From contig JAFLBS010000001.1 in assembly GCA_017303755.1 (NCBI GenBank), positions 558,001-622,000 of the forward strand: DNA of 64,000 nt, read 5' to 3'. The notes beneath the pieces were generated by a model. That model worked only from the letters and a program-made list of their open reading frames with translations, did no database searches and was not told the DNA's origin. This DNA is from Flavobacteriales bacterium. GTDB taxonomy: Bacteria > Bacteroidota > Bacteroidia > Flavobacteriales > Flavobacteriaceae. Positions within the stretch are counted from its first letter, which is position 1; every line of letters starts with the position of its first letter. The translations under genes and the position numbers were made by a program. Shown here piece after piece: positions 8,994 to 17,961 of this stretch.

Positions 8994-10145
8994 ATGAAAA
9001 AAATAGTTCTGATACTGTTGCTAGTAGCATCTTCTGTTAGCTATTCCCAAATCATAACCGACACTATTACATCGAAAAGTTTAAAAGAAAAAAGAGAAAT
9101 TCTCATTTCTTTACCAGAATCATTCGACAAAAACTCCAAACGAACTTATCCATTATTGGTTTTATTAGATGGTGATTATTTGATGCAACCGTTTCAAGGC
9201 GCAATTTCTTACGGAAATTTTTGGGATGATTTACCCGAGATGATTATTGTAGGTATTTCTCAAAACAAAAACGATGAACGTTTTGATGATTGTACTGTTG
9301 AAAAAGAAACCGGTTTGCCTGAAGGAAGAGGTGCGAGTTTCTTTGAATTCATTGGCGGCGACGTTTTGCCATACATGGAAAACAAATACGGATATGCTCC
9401 TTTTAAAGTCATTGCCGGACACGATTTAACAGCAGGATTCATAAACTTTTTCCTCTATAAAGACACTCCTCTTTTTAACGGATACATTTCTATCAGTCCA
9501 GAATTACCTCTTGGAATGGAAGTAAATGTTCCCAATCGTTTGAGTTCAATGGAGAAAAATGTGTTCTATTATTTAAGTGTTGCCGATGGCGATGTTAAAA
9601 AGATGAAAGAAGCGACTAAAGTACTCAACCAGAACATCAGCGAAGTTAAAAATGAACATTTGTACTACAAATTTGATGAAGTTCCAAACTCATCTCACTA
9701 TTCATTAGTATTGCATTCGATTCCAAAAGCATTGTACCATTTCTTTTCGACCTACCAACCTATTTCAACTTCCGAATTTCAAGAAAAAATTGTTAAACTC
9801 GAATCGGGTTATGTTGATTACTTAAGAAACAAATACGAACTTTCTGAAAAAACATTAGGCATCAAAACTCCAGTCAGAATCAACGATTTTAGAGCTATTG
9901 AAGCTGCCATTGTGAAAAATAAAGCTACTAATGAATTCGAACAATTAGCGCAAGTTGCCAATAAATACTATCCAAAAACCATGTTGGGCGAATATTATAT
10001 GGCACGTTACTATGAAGCAACTGAAGATTTCAAACGCGCTGCAAAAGCCTACCAAAATGCGTTTACCATGGAAGCAATTGGTGATTTAACCAAAGACATG
10101 ATGCTCGAAAAAGCAGACGAGTTACGTAAACAAATTAAAAAATAA
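8994..10145 (+). CDS. Alpha/beta-hydrolase (esterase D-like) with C-terminal TPR-like tail
   Basis: Exported hydrolase of about 383 residues. I start at ATG 8994, which gives a clean signal peptide (KKIVLILLLVASSVSYSQ); an in-frame ATG 33 bases upstream would add an unlikely extension. The esterase D part (residues about 25-250) shows YPLLVLLDGDYLMQPF and MIIVGISQNKNDERFDDC. The usual nucleophile elbow GxSxGG appears as AGHDLTAG, without the serine, so activity is uncertain. The tail (about 300-383) has TPR-like YYMARYYEATEDFKRAAKAY. It lies in the panCD-radA gene run. Confidence 0.75.
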   Translation: MKKIVLILLLVASSVSYSQIITDTITSKSLKEKREILISLPESFDKNSKRTYPLLVLLDGDYLMQPFQGAISYGNFWDDLPEMIIVGISQNKNDERFDDCTVEKETGLPEGRGASFFEFIGGDVLPYMENKYGYAPFKVIAGHDLTAGFINFFLYKDTPLFNGYISISPELPLGMEVNVPNRLSSMEKNVFYYLSVADGDVKKMKEATKVLNQNISEVKNEHLYYKFDEVPNSSHYSLVLHSIPKALYHFFSTYQPISTSEFQEKIVKLESGYVDYLRNKYELSEKTLGIKTPVRINDFRAIEAAIVKNKATNEFEQLAQVANKYYPKTMLGEYYMARYYEATEDFKRAAKAYQNAFTMEAIGDLTKDMMLEKADELRKQIKK

Positions 10146-10176
10146 CACTGATGCTGTTTTAGCATAAAATCATACA

Positions 10177-11538
10177 ATGGCCAAGATTAAAACTTCGTTC
10201 TTTTGTCAAAATTGTGGAACCCAATATGCACGATGGCAAGGTCAATGCAATTCGTGTAAAGAATGGAATACTATTGTTGAAGAAATCATTCAAAAGGAAG
10301 AAAAAGTAGCTTGGAAAACAGAAACCTCTTCAGTAAAAAAAGCGACTAAACCTCTGTTAATCAAAGAAATTGATGCTACTCAAGAAGTTCGAATGGACAC
10401 TTGTGATGGTGAACTTAATCGTGTGTTAGGTGGCGGAATCGTTCCCGGTTCTTTGATTCTTTTAGGCGGTGAACCCGGAATTGGAAAAAGTACTTTACTG
10501 CTTCAAATTTCTCTGAAATTACCTTATAAAACACTGTATGTTTCGGGCGAAGAATCGCAAAAACAAATAAAAATGCGAGCCGAACGCATCAATCCTAATA
10601 GTGATCGTTGCTACATTTTAACCGAAACTAAAACCCAAAATATCTTCCGACAAATTCAGGAAATTGAGCCTCAAATTGTCATCATCGATTCCATACAAAC
10701 CTTACATACTGATTTCATTGAATCGTCTGCTGGAAGTATTTCTCAAATCAGAGAAACGACTGCCGAACTCATTAAATTTGCTAAAGAAACCAACGTTCCT
10801 GTAATTTTAATTGGTCACATTACCAAAGACGGAACCATCGCTGGACCAAAAATTTTGGAACACATGGTCGATACGGTTTTGCAATTTGAAGGCGACAGAA
10901 ACCACGTGTATCGAATTCTACGCTCACTAAAAAATCGATTTGGTTCAACGGCTGAACTTGGAATTTATGAAATGTTAGGTTCGGGTTTGCGCGAAGTTTC
11001 CAATCCATCTGAAATATTAATTTCTCATAAAAATGAAGAACTTTCGGGAACTGCCATCGCTTCAACCTTAGAAGGAATGCGACCACTAATGATCGAAATT
11101 CAAGCCTTGGTTTCAACGGCAGTTTACGGAACACCACAACGCAGCACAACGGGTTACAATGCCAAAAGATTGAACATGATTTTGGCAGTTTTAGAAAAAC
11201 GCGCTGGTTTTCGATTGGGTGCAAAAGATGTGTTTCTGAACATTACTGGCGGAATTTCGGTAGATGATCCAGCCATTGATTTGGCTGTGGTTGCCGCGAT
11301 TCTTTCTTCCAACGAAGACATTTCCATTGATAAAGGATTTTGTTTTGCTGGCGAAGTCGGACTTTCGGGTGAAATTCGACCTGTAAATCGTGTGGATCAA
11401 CGCATTCAAGAAGCCGAAAAATTAGGGTTTTCAACTATTTTTGTTTCGAAGTACAATAAGATTTCCATCAAAAATCCGTTAATAGAAATCAAATTGGTGG
11501 CCAAAATTGAAGATGTTGCCAGTGAACTTTTCGGATAA
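10177..11538 (+). CDS. radA: DNA repair protein RadA
   Basis: RecA-like branch-migration helicase acting in recombinational repair. An N-terminal zinc finger (FFCQNCGTQYARWQGQ, then CNSCKEW), a Walker A at GGEPGIGKSTLLLQ (about residue 103), a Walker B-like IVIIDSIQTL, the RadA-specific KNRFG motif (RSLKNRFGSTAELGIYEM) and a C-terminal Lon-type domain are all visible. Length 453 matches the family. It is followed 15 bases later by a lipoprotein gene on the same strand. Confidence 0.97.
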   Translation: MAKIKTSFFCQNCGTQYARWQGQCNSCKEWNTIVEEIIQKEEKVAWKTETSSVKKATKPLLIKEIDATQEVRMDTCDGELNRVLGGGIVPGSLILLGGEPGIGKSTLLLQISLKLPYKTLYVSGEESQKQIKMRAERINPNSDRCYILTETKTQNIFRQIQEIEPQIVIIDSIQTLHTDFIESSAGSISQIRETTAELIKFAKETNVPVILIGHITKDGTIAGPKILEHMVDTVLQFEGDRNHVYRILRSLKNRFGSTAELGIYEMLGSGLREVSNPSEILISHKNEELSGTAIASTLEGMRPLMIEIQALVSTAVYGTPQRSTTGYNAKRLNMILAVLEKRAGFRLGAKDVFLNITGGISVDDPAIDLAVVAAILSSNEDISIDKGFCFAGEVGLSGEIRPVNRVDQRIQEAEKLGFSTIFVSKYNKISIKNPLIEIKLVAKIEDVASELFG

Positions 11539-11553
11539 TTTAAAACTATTTCC

Positions 11554-12015
11554 ATGAAAATAAAATACCTTTTGCTTGTTGGTTTGTTTTTCATAATGAC
11601 TTCGTGCAACAACTCATCGGTGTACAATGAAGGTTACGACTTTCCAAAAAATCAATGGCAAAAAAAGAGTTCCAATTTTTTTGTTTTTACTATTGATGAT
11701 GATACTTCACTGTACGATGTGACTTTTAATTTGAGTCATGTTTACGATTATCAATTTGCCTCTGCACCGCTTTCATTTAAATGGACAAAACCTGACGGAA
11801 GTTCGGAAACTATTCCAGTTGATTTCAAATTCAAAGACGAAAACGGCAAAGAATTAGGTGATTGCGCTGGCGATATCTGCGACTTAAAACACACTTTAGC
11901 CTCCAAAGCAAAACTGTTGAAAGGTGAACATCAAATTACCGTTACACACTCGTTTCATTTTGATTATTTACCCAACATTATCCACATTGGTTTGGATGTA
12001 AGTAAAGCTAAATAA
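11554..12015 (+). CDS. GldH-like lipoprotein
   Basis: Lipoprotein of 153 residues with lipobox FIMTSC (Cys about residue 18). The order of features - W near residue 35, FxFxIDDDxxxYDVTF, YxFxxxPLSF, PDG, GKELGDC and the ending LPNIIHIGLDV - resembles GldH of the flavobacterial gliding/T9SS apparatus. However the neighbours (radA and an HExxH protein) are not those I would expect for the main gldH copy, so a GldH paralogue or another beta-sandwich lipoprotein is also possible. Two extra cysteines (DCAGDIC) may form a disulfide. Confidence 0.55.
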   Translation: MKIKYLLLVGLFFIMTSCNNSSVYNEGYDFPKNQWQKKSSNFFVFTIDDDTSLYDVTFNLSHVYDYQFASAPLSFKWTKPDGSSETIPVDFKFKDENGKELGDCAGDICDLKHTLASKAKLLKGEHQITVTHSFHFDYLPNIIHIGLDVSKAK

Positions 12016-12023
12016 CTGAATTG

Positions 12024-12545
12024 ATGAAGTCGTTTGAATCCATTTTACAACACGTAAACACCTTTCATGAATTGGGCGAAACCATTCAAGCAGCCGAATT
12101 TATTTTGAAAGAATACGGCTTGCATCATCCTAATTTAAAAGGTTTCGAATTGCGAGATCGCGCATTGCCTTCGATGATTGTTTTGACCACTGAAGGAGTT
12201 ATAGGCGAACCACAAATCATCCGAATTCCAGAAAATGCATTCGAATTTGAATTGGTCATGATGCTCAATTTGATTGCGCACGAAATGGTTCACGTCATTC
12301 AAAAATCACCCAACGTGAAATTGGAAGACAAAAACGAACGCGAATGGCAAGCGTATTACGAAATGTTGTTTCATAAAATATATCCGCAAATTCCAGAAGC
12401 CAGCAATTTTCACAAAAAACTATTTGCCGAAAAAGCCTTACTGTATTACAATCGAATGGAGAAAGATGGCGAGTTACAACAAAAATACGCGAATCAAAAA
12501 AAAGAGGTAGAACTGCTTTTGGTTAATTTAGAAAGCAAAAAATAA
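12024..12545 (+). CDS. Putative zincin-like protein with HExxH motif
   Basis: A cytosolic-looking 173-residue protein with no signal peptide. The only clear motif is LIAHEMVHVIQK (about residue 92), a HExxH zinc-metallopeptidase signature in a helix, followed about 25 residues on by NEREWQAYYEMLF, where an acidic residue could be the third ligand. I do not recognise the family. The start is taken as ATG 12024 (8 bases after the previous stop) rather than the TTG just before it. The gene ends a five-gene same-strand run begun by radA and its predecessors. Confidence 0.65.
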   Translation: MKSFESILQHVNTFHELGETIQAAEFILKEYGLHHPNLKGFELRDRALPSMIVLTTEGVIGEPQIIRIPENAFEFELVMMLNLIAHEMVHVIQKSPNVKLEDKNEREWQAYYEMLFHKIYPQIPEASNFHKKLFAEKALLYYNRMEKDGELQQKYANQKKEVELLLVNLESKK

Positions 12546-12577
12546 TTGAATTTATAACCTACAAATTTTCTCAAAAC

Positions 12578-12633
12578 TAACTTTTGTGACTTTTGTGTTG
12601 CTCATTTTTTACCACAAAAGGCACAAAAGGTTA
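12578..12633. terminator. Long near-perfect inverted repeat between convergent genes
   Basis: TAACTTTTGTGACTTTTGTG pairs with CACAAAAGGCACAAAAGGTTA around a 15-base loop, with one bulge and one mismatch. It lies between two convergent genes and probably ends transcription from both sides. Its right arm resembles the CCACAAAGGCAC-type repeats at 31238 and 33666. Confidence 0.6.
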
Positions 12634-12661
12634 TTTGTTTAGAGTCTAAATTTTTTAAATT

Positions 12662-13402
12662 TTATTTGAACTTTTGCAGAAATTCGTCTTTATAAGTAGG
12701 AGAAACCTCAATTTCTGTAGCGTCGTGCAAAGTTAAAAATCCACCTTTATTGTATGATTTTACAAAATTCACATTGATGATGTGCGACTTGTGTACGCGA
12801 ATAAAAGGAAAAGGCAACAACTCTGAAAAGTGTTTTAAAAACCGACATACCATTTTCTTACTTCCATTCGACAAATAAATATCAGTGAAATTTCCGTTGC
12901 CACGCAAACGCACAATTTCTTCCATCTTTACGACTTCAAAACCTTCTAAAGTGGGCAAAATTACCTGTTGTTTCTCGGGTTTGGTTTCGCGGAAATTCTC
13001 GACAATAATTTTATTTCGGTTGAAAATTTCATTGTTGATGATGTGTTGCTGGACTTTATTCACAGCCATAATTAATTCTTCAATACTAATGGGTTTTAGT
13101 AAATAATACGCCGCACTTTGGTTCAATGCTTTTAATGAATACTCGGAAAACGCCGTCACAAAAATAGTTTCAAATTGTAAATCTTTGCACGCTTCTAACA
13201 CGTCAAAGGCATTTCCGAAAGGCATTTCTACATCCAAAAAAACCAATTGCGGTAGTGTTTCATGCAACAACGGAACAGCTTCTTTGATGTTTTGCGCTTC
13301 GCCAATGACTTCCACTTGCGGACAGTATTTACTCAAATAATTTTTGAGTGCTTCGCGAGCTGCAGTTTCGTCTTCTACAATAACACTTCGTATTTTTTGC
13401 AT
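12662..13402 (-). CDS. LytTR-family response regulator
   Basis: DNA-binding response regulator of 246 residues. The receiver domain (about 1-120) has the acidic pair VEDE, phospho-acceptor Asp in LVFLDVEMPFGNAFD, the Thr in IFVTAF and Lys in LLKPISIEEL. The LytTR DNA-binding domain (about 145-246) shows RLRGNGNFTDIYLSNG, RFLKHFSELLP and FIRVHKSHIINVNFV. The start is one base past the stop of the upstream kinase gene, so translation is probably coupled and the two form a cognate pair. Its targets are unknown. Confidence 0.93.
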   Translation of the reverse strand: MQKIRSVIVEDETAAREALKNYLSKYCPQVEVIGEAQNIKEAVPLLHETLPQLVFLDVEMPFGNAFDVLEACKDLQFETIFVTAFSEYSLKALNQSAAYYLLKPISIEELIMAVNKVQQHIINNEIFNRNKIIVENFRETKPEKQQVILPTLEGFEVVKMEEIVRLRGNGNFTDIYLSNGSKKMVCRFLKHFSELLPFPFIRVHKSHIINVNFVKSYNKGGFLTLHDATEIEVSPTYKDEFLQKFK

Positions 13403-13403
13403 G

Positions 13404-15221
13404 CTAATCGACTTTATTGATTATAGGCAATTCTATTCGAACAACTGTTCCAGAATTGGGTTCTTTTTTTTCGTTTATTTCAAACGAAATGGTGTGTTTG
13501 TACAATTCATTCAACAAATGAATTCGTTCTTTGGTATTGGTCAAACCGCGCGATTCGTGTACTTTCTGATTGACGGTTTTGAGTTCTTTACTTCGTGTTA
13601 ATCCGATTCCGTCATCGTCAATTAGAATCACAATTTTGTTGTTTTCACTTTGAAATTTCAGCAATAATTTACCTTTGTGTTCCAAATAGCGTAATCCGTG
13701 CCAAATGGCATTTTCCAAATGCGGTTGAATGATCATATTGGGAATAAAAATCGCATCAGTATCCAAATTTTCATCCACTACAATTTCATAATCAAACTGA
13801 TCTTGAAAACGCAAATGTTCTAAATCTAAGTATTTTTTCAGTTGGCTGATTTCATTGGTCAGCGACACAAAATCTTTATTGGAATTCTCCATCATGTTGC
13901 GCATCAAATTTGAATACGAAGTCAGGTATTTATTGGCTTCCAACTCTTTATTTTGCGATATGAACTGGTTTACACTATTCAAACTGTTGAAGATAAAATG
14001 CGGATTCATCTCACGTCGTAACGACTGTAACGCAATTTCTTTATTCTTCTTTTTAATAGCAAATAAAGCCTTAGCGATCAATCCGAAAAAGAGCAACAAC
14101 AATACAATCGCTCCAATAAGAAAATAATTAAAGGTGTTTTTTCGGGAAATCAATTCGTCTTTCAACCGTTTTTCTTTTTCCAATTGTTCAATTTTATTCT
14201 CTGTGATTTGAAAAGTTTTAAGATCGATTAATGACGTGTCCGATTCGACTATTCGATCAAAATTTTGAAAAAAATCGTCGTACAAACGAATGCTTTCTTT
14301 GTCATTGCCATTGTTTTTATAATAGTTCAATAAAGCGGTTAAACTTTTTTTGACTTCAGATGTATTTCCTTTTTTGGTCGCCAATTGATATGCTTTTTTG
14401 AGCGTTGCAATGGCTTTTTCGGGTTCGTTTTTTTGAAAGAAAATAGACGAAAGCGACTGCAATTGTGTAATCTGAGTTTGATAATCACCTTTTTGAACAG
14501 CTTCATCCAATAATTTCTGATTGATGGAAAGTGCTTTGTCAAACTGATTGTCTAACGCATACACTTTGGCGATTTTATCTTGGAGTTGAATGACTTTTTC
14601 GGGCTTGTCTTTTACGTATTTAATGGCTTGTTGGTAGCTTTCGATGGCGTCTACTTTATCATTGCGCTTGACACTGTTTTCAGCTTTTTGAACGTACAAA
14701 TCGGCCACTTCTTCTTTCTTTTCTTTTTTATCAAAAAGTTCAATGTTTGACTTTAAAAAACCATCTTGTGCAAGCGAATTGGAATTATTCAGTCGGTTGT
14801 AATCATTAGAGTTGATTTGCTCCATTGTTTTATCAGAAGAAATTTCGCTGGCCGCTCTATAATTGGTAGAAGCTTCCTGAATTTTATTTTGTGTTTCCTG
14901 GCTTTTGGCTAAGCTTCGGGTAACTCTGGCCACGTCTTTTTTACGGTTGAGTTTCGTATAACTTTGCAGGGCTTTTTTGAGGTATTCTTCGCTTTTGGCA
15001 ACATCGCCTTTGTCCATAAATCCTTTGGCTAAGGCTTCGTAACCTTTGGCAATTTGTACCTCATCATTTACATCCAACGAATTCTTTAATTGACTCGCCG
15101 CTTGATTGATTTTGGATGTCTTTTGTTGCTTTATTGGCACAATAGTGTCTTGTGCTTTCACTTCTATCGGAAGCAAAAACAACAAATTCAAACACAAAAT
15201 CACCGTTACAATCCGACGCAT
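13404..15221 (-). CDS. LytS-type sensor histidine kinase with periplasmic TPR domain
   Basis: Sensor kinase of 605 residues. A signal peptide (LLFLLPIEVKAQ) is followed by a TPR-rich extracytoplasmic region (about 60-340; motifs such as YEALAKGFMDKGDVAKSEEY). A coiled coil and a single membrane segment (YFLIGAIVLLLLFFGLIA, about 370-390) precede a His_kinase domain with REMNPHFIFNSLNSVNQFI, where His is the expected phospho-acceptor. The ATPase part has IFIPNMIIQPHLENAIWHG (N box), IDDDGIGL and SRGLTNTKERI. Its partner is the LytTR regulator immediately downstream. Confidence 0.92.
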   Translation of the reverse strand: MRRIVTVILCLNLLFLLPIEVKAQDTIVPIKQQKTSKINQAASQLKNSLDVNDEVQIAKGYEALAKGFMDKGDVAKSEEYLKKALQSYTKLNRKKDVARVTRSLAKSQETQNKIQEASTNYRAASEISSDKTMEQINSNDYNRLNNSNSLAQDGFLKSNIELFDKKEKKEEVADLYVQKAENSVKRNDKVDAIESYQQAIKYVKDKPEKVIQLQDKIAKVYALDNQFDKALSINQKLLDEAVQKGDYQTQITQLQSLSSIFFQKNEPEKAIATLKKAYQLATKKGNTSEVKKSLTALLNYYKNNGNDKESIRLYDDFFQNFDRIVESDTSLIDLKTFQITENKIEQLEKEKRLKDELISRKNTFNYFLIGAIVLLLLFFGLIAKALFAIKKKNKEIALQSLRREMNPHFIFNSLNSVNQFISQNKELEANKYLTSYSNLMRNMMENSNKDFVSLTNEISQLKKYLDLEHLRFQDQFDYEIVVDENLDTDAIFIPNMIIQPHLENAIWHGLRYLEHKGKLLLKFQSENNKIVILIDDDGIGLTRSKELKTVNQKVHESRGLTNTKERIHLLNELYKHTISFEINEKKEPNSGTVVRIELPIINKVD

Positions 15222-15337
15222 ATCTTCTAAATAATTGATACTGTAAAGTAAATCATTTTAAAATGCTTTTACAACTCCTTTCACCAAGTCAAAACACCGT
15301 TTCACCCTTTCTGCAAAAAACGAGTGTATTCTATGGG

Positions 15338-15345
15338 TACGTTTG
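15338..15345 (+). promoter_or_regulatory. Candidate -7 element for the SIMPL lipoprotein gene
   Basis: TACGTTTG fits TAnnTTTG and lies 29 bases upstream of the ATG at 15374. The -33 TTG is not clear, so this is a half-supported promoter. Confidence 0.4.
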
Positions 15346-15373
15346 TGGTGTAATCTAACAAAAACCAATCCAT

Positions 15374-16114
15374 ATGAAATCAAAATTAAACCTAATTGTT
15401 GTTGTATTAGCGAGCATCTTATCGATGAGTTGCAACAGTCAAAATCAAGAAAGAAAGTTCATTGAAGTTACCGGAAGTGCCGAAATCAAACTACAACCTG
15501 ATGAAATTGTTTTGGAAATCATTTTAACTGAATACAATGATAAAGGCAAAAAATTCAAATTGGATGATCTAGAAAGTGAATTCTACAAAATACTTGAAAA
15601 CAACAAAATTGACACCAAAAAACTAGTACTTGAAAACACCAATAATCAATGGTATTGGCACTGGTATTGGCAAGAAAGACAGGATCAATATTTAACCAAA
15701 ACCATTAATTTGAAACTGAATAAAGAAACCAACTTTTTGAAATTATCAGAAGATTTAAAGGTAAAATGGGTACAAAGTATTCGCGTTACCAAAACCTCAC
15801 ATTCTGATGTGCAACGCATTCGTAAAGAAATAAAAAAAGAAGCCATGCGCGCTGCCAAAGAAAAAGCAACCTATATGCTGGAAAGTGTGGGTGAAGAAAT
15901 TGGCGGTTTACTTTCGGTAGAAGAACTACCCGAAAACGTGCCGCAAGAGAATCAAAATACATGGTATTTTAATCAAAGTCGAAGCTTACAAGATGTTACT
16001 AGTAATTCGTACGTAAACACTTCCAATGTGGGTGTAGATAGTAATGCTGGTGTACAAAACTCTAATGAAATCAAACTTCGATTTGAAGTAAAAGCAAAAT
16101 TCGAAATCAAATAA
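15374..16114 (+). CDS. SIMPL (DUF541) domain lipoprotein
   Basis: Envelope lipoprotein of 246 residues; the lipobox is SILSMSC (Cys about residue 20). The SIMPL/DUF541 hallmarks are the start FIEVTGSAEIKLQPDEIVLEI, here cut as VTGSAEIKLQPDEI, the KKEAMRAAKEKATYMLESVGEEIGG helix (motif AMRAAKEKATYML), and the C-terminal beta strand IKLRFEVKAKFEIK. The family is periplasmic and its biochemical role is not settled. It carries an unusual WYWHWYWQ aromatic patch around residue 95. It is followed by a rhodanese-like gene after 14 bases. Confidence 0.8.
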   Translation: MKSKLNLIVVVLASILSMSCNSQNQERKFIEVTGSAEIKLQPDEIVLEIILTEYNDKGKKFKLDDLESEFYKILENNKIDTKKLVLENTNNQWYWHWYWQERQDQYLTKTINLKLNKETNFLKLSEDLKVKWVQSIRVTKTSHSDVQRIRKEIKKEAMRAAKEKATYMLESVGEEIGGLLSVEELPENVPQENQNTWYFNQSRSLQDVTSNSYVNTSNVGVDSNAGVQNSNEIKLRFEVKAKFEIK

Positions 16115-16128
16115 CTTTAAAAAAACGT

Positions 16129-16734
16129 ATGAAACCACTATTTTTTATTCTATTTATCGGACTTATGAGTTCGAACACCAACGCTCAAATTCCATCGAAA
16201 GTCAATTTTGATGATTATGAAAAACTGACCCAAGAAGTCAATCTTTATCGAAAAGATCGTTTGATTAACTGGACTACATTCAATCAGTATTCTAAAGAAA
16301 GTAACACTGTTATTTTAGACACTCGTTCGAAAGAAATGTACGACAGAAAACATTTGAAAGGTTCGATTCACTTGAATTTCTCCGATTTTACTCAAGACAA
16401 TTTGGCGCGACTCATTCCCGATCCGAACACCCGAATTCTGATTTATTGCAACAACAATTTTGGTGATGATCCAATCAATTTTACTACTAAATCGTATGTT
16501 CCGAAGCCAGTATTTAAATTGCCAACAGCAACCAATCGTTCATCCAAACAATCCATCGGGCAATTTCCAGTGCAGCAAATACAATTGGAACCCGCAAAAG
16601 AACTCACTCTGGCATTGAACATTCCAACCTTCATCAACCTTTATGGATACGGATATACCAATGTGTATGAGTTATCCGAATTCATCTCTGTATTCAGTCC
16701 AAAATTAGTATTCGAAGGAACAGACGTACGTTAA
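16129..16734 (+). CDS. Exported rhodanese-like protein
   Basis: A 201-residue exported protein with signal peptide ending NTNAQ. The rhodanese-like part shows NTVILDTRSKEMYDRKHLKG and GSIHLNFSDFT. The active-site loop has Cys in ILIYCNNNFGDDP, matching the position of the catalytic cysteine, but the loop is longer than usual. The C-terminus (NIPTFINLYGYGYTNVYEL) fits the end of a rhodanese fold. Sulfur transfer is possible but not shown. It sits 14 bases after the SIMPL gene and 20 before the vWA gene, in one likely transcription unit. Confidence 0.75.
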   Translation: MKPLFFILFIGLMSSNTNAQIPSKVNFDDYEKLTQEVNLYRKDRLINWTTFNQYSKESNTVILDTRSKEMYDRKHLKGSIHLNFSDFTQDNLARLIPDPNTRILIYCNNNFGDDPINFTTKSYVPKPVFKLPTATNRSSKQSIGQFPVQQIQLEPAKELTLALNIPTFINLYGYGYTNVYELSEFISVFSPKLVFEGTDVR

Positions 16735-16754
16735 CAACACTAAAAAACACTATC

Positions 16755-17915
16755 ATGAAAAAATCATTTTTAATCACAGCACTTTTAGCAACGTCATTCG
16801 CTTTTGCAAGTTGCAACAACACCAACAAACCAACTGAAATTGCATCAGTAACAAACACAACAGTTGTTGATGAAGACACTAAAATTCAAGTCGCCTTGTT
16901 ATTAGACACTTCCAATAGTATGGACGGATTGATCGAACAAGCCAAGTCGCGCTTGTGGAACATTGTAAACACATTGACTACTTTGAAGTATTCGGGTAAA
17001 ACGCCAACCATCGAAATTTCATTGTACGAATACGGTAATGACGGCTTATCAAGTCAATCCAATTACATCCGACAAGTAACGGCTTTGACAACCGATTTGG
17101 ATCTGATTTCTGAGAAATTATTTTCACTTCGCACCAATGGTGGTTCTGAATATTGCGGTGCGGTGATACAAGATGCTACCAAACAATTAAAATGGGGAAC
17201 GGCTTCCAACACTATGAAACTGATTTACATTTCGGGGAATGAAGCGTTCAACCAAGGCGGAATCAATTACAAAGAAGCCATTAGCGACGCTTTGAAAAAC
17301 AATATTTACATCAATACTATTTATTGCGGCAATCAAAATGAAGGTGTAAGTTTATTTTGGAAAGATGGAGCTGATGTTGGAAAAGGCAAGTATTTCAACA
17401 TCGATTCTAATCAGGTAATTCAGTACATTGTTACTCCTTTTGATGACAAAATTTCGAAATGCAACGAAAAAATCAATGCTACTTATATTAGTTATGGTCG
17501 TGAAGGTGAAATGAAAAAAATGAACCAACAAGCGCAAGATAAAAATGCTGAAAGTGTGTCGTATGCCAACATGACCGAACGCGTAGTGAGTAAATCAAAA
17601 GGCGCGTACCGTAATGATACTTGGGATTTAGTTGACAAAGTAAAAGAAGACAAAAACGCAATTGCCAATCTAAAAAAAGAGGAATTACCTAAGGAATTGC
17701 AAGGCAAAAGCAAAGCTGAAATTGAAGCTTATGTGATTCAAAAAGCAAAAGAACGAGAAGCCATACAGAAAGAAATTAGTGATTTGGCTAAAAAACGCCA
17801 AGAATACATTGATGCCGAAGCCAAGAAAAACAAGGCTCAAGACGATTTAGGGAATGCTATTAGTAGTTCTATTTTGACATTGGCAAAAAGCAAAGGCTAT
17901 ACAATAGAAAAGTAA
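16755..17915 (+). CDS. vWA-domain lipoprotein
   Basis: Lipoprotein of 386 residues with lipobox AFASC (Cys about residue 20). The von Willebrand A domain (about 45-250) has the MIDAS motif DTSNSMDG, YEYGNDGLSS and a TNGGSEYCG segment carrying the conserved Thr/Gly. The C-terminal third is charged and probably coiled coil (KKEELPKELQGKSKAEIE onwards). The protein likely binds a partner in a metal-dependent way at the envelope; the partner is unknown. The gene is third in the SIMPL-rhodanese-vWA run. Confidence 0.85.
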   Translation: MKKSFLITALLATSFAFASCNNTNKPTEIASVTNTTVVDEDTKIQVALLLDTSNSMDGLIEQAKSRLWNIVNTLTTLKYSGKTPTIEISLYEYGNDGLSSQSNYIRQVTALTTDLDLISEKLFSLRTNGGSEYCGAVIQDATKQLKWGTASNTMKLIYISGNEAFNQGGINYKEAISDALKNNIYINTIYCGNQNEGVSLFWKDGADVGKGKYFNIDSNQVIQYIVTPFDDKISKCNEKINATYISYGREGEMKKMNQQAQDKNAESVSYANMTERVVSKSKGAYRNDTWDLVDKVKEDKNAIANLKKEELPKELQGKSKAEIEAYVIQKAKEREAIQKEISDLAKKRQEYIDAEAKKNKAQDDLGNAISSSILTLAKSKGYTIEK

Positions 17916-17961
17916 TTTTGAAGTTATACCTATGAATTCCTTTTCACTGATTTCGCTGCTT

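Noticed and set aside
8994..10145. Esterase as surely active
   Set aside because: The nucleophile elbow lacks the expected serine (AGHDLTAG), so activity is not claimed.
11554..12015. Firm naming as gldH
   Set aside because: The resemblance is in motif order only and the neighbours do not support the main gldH locus.
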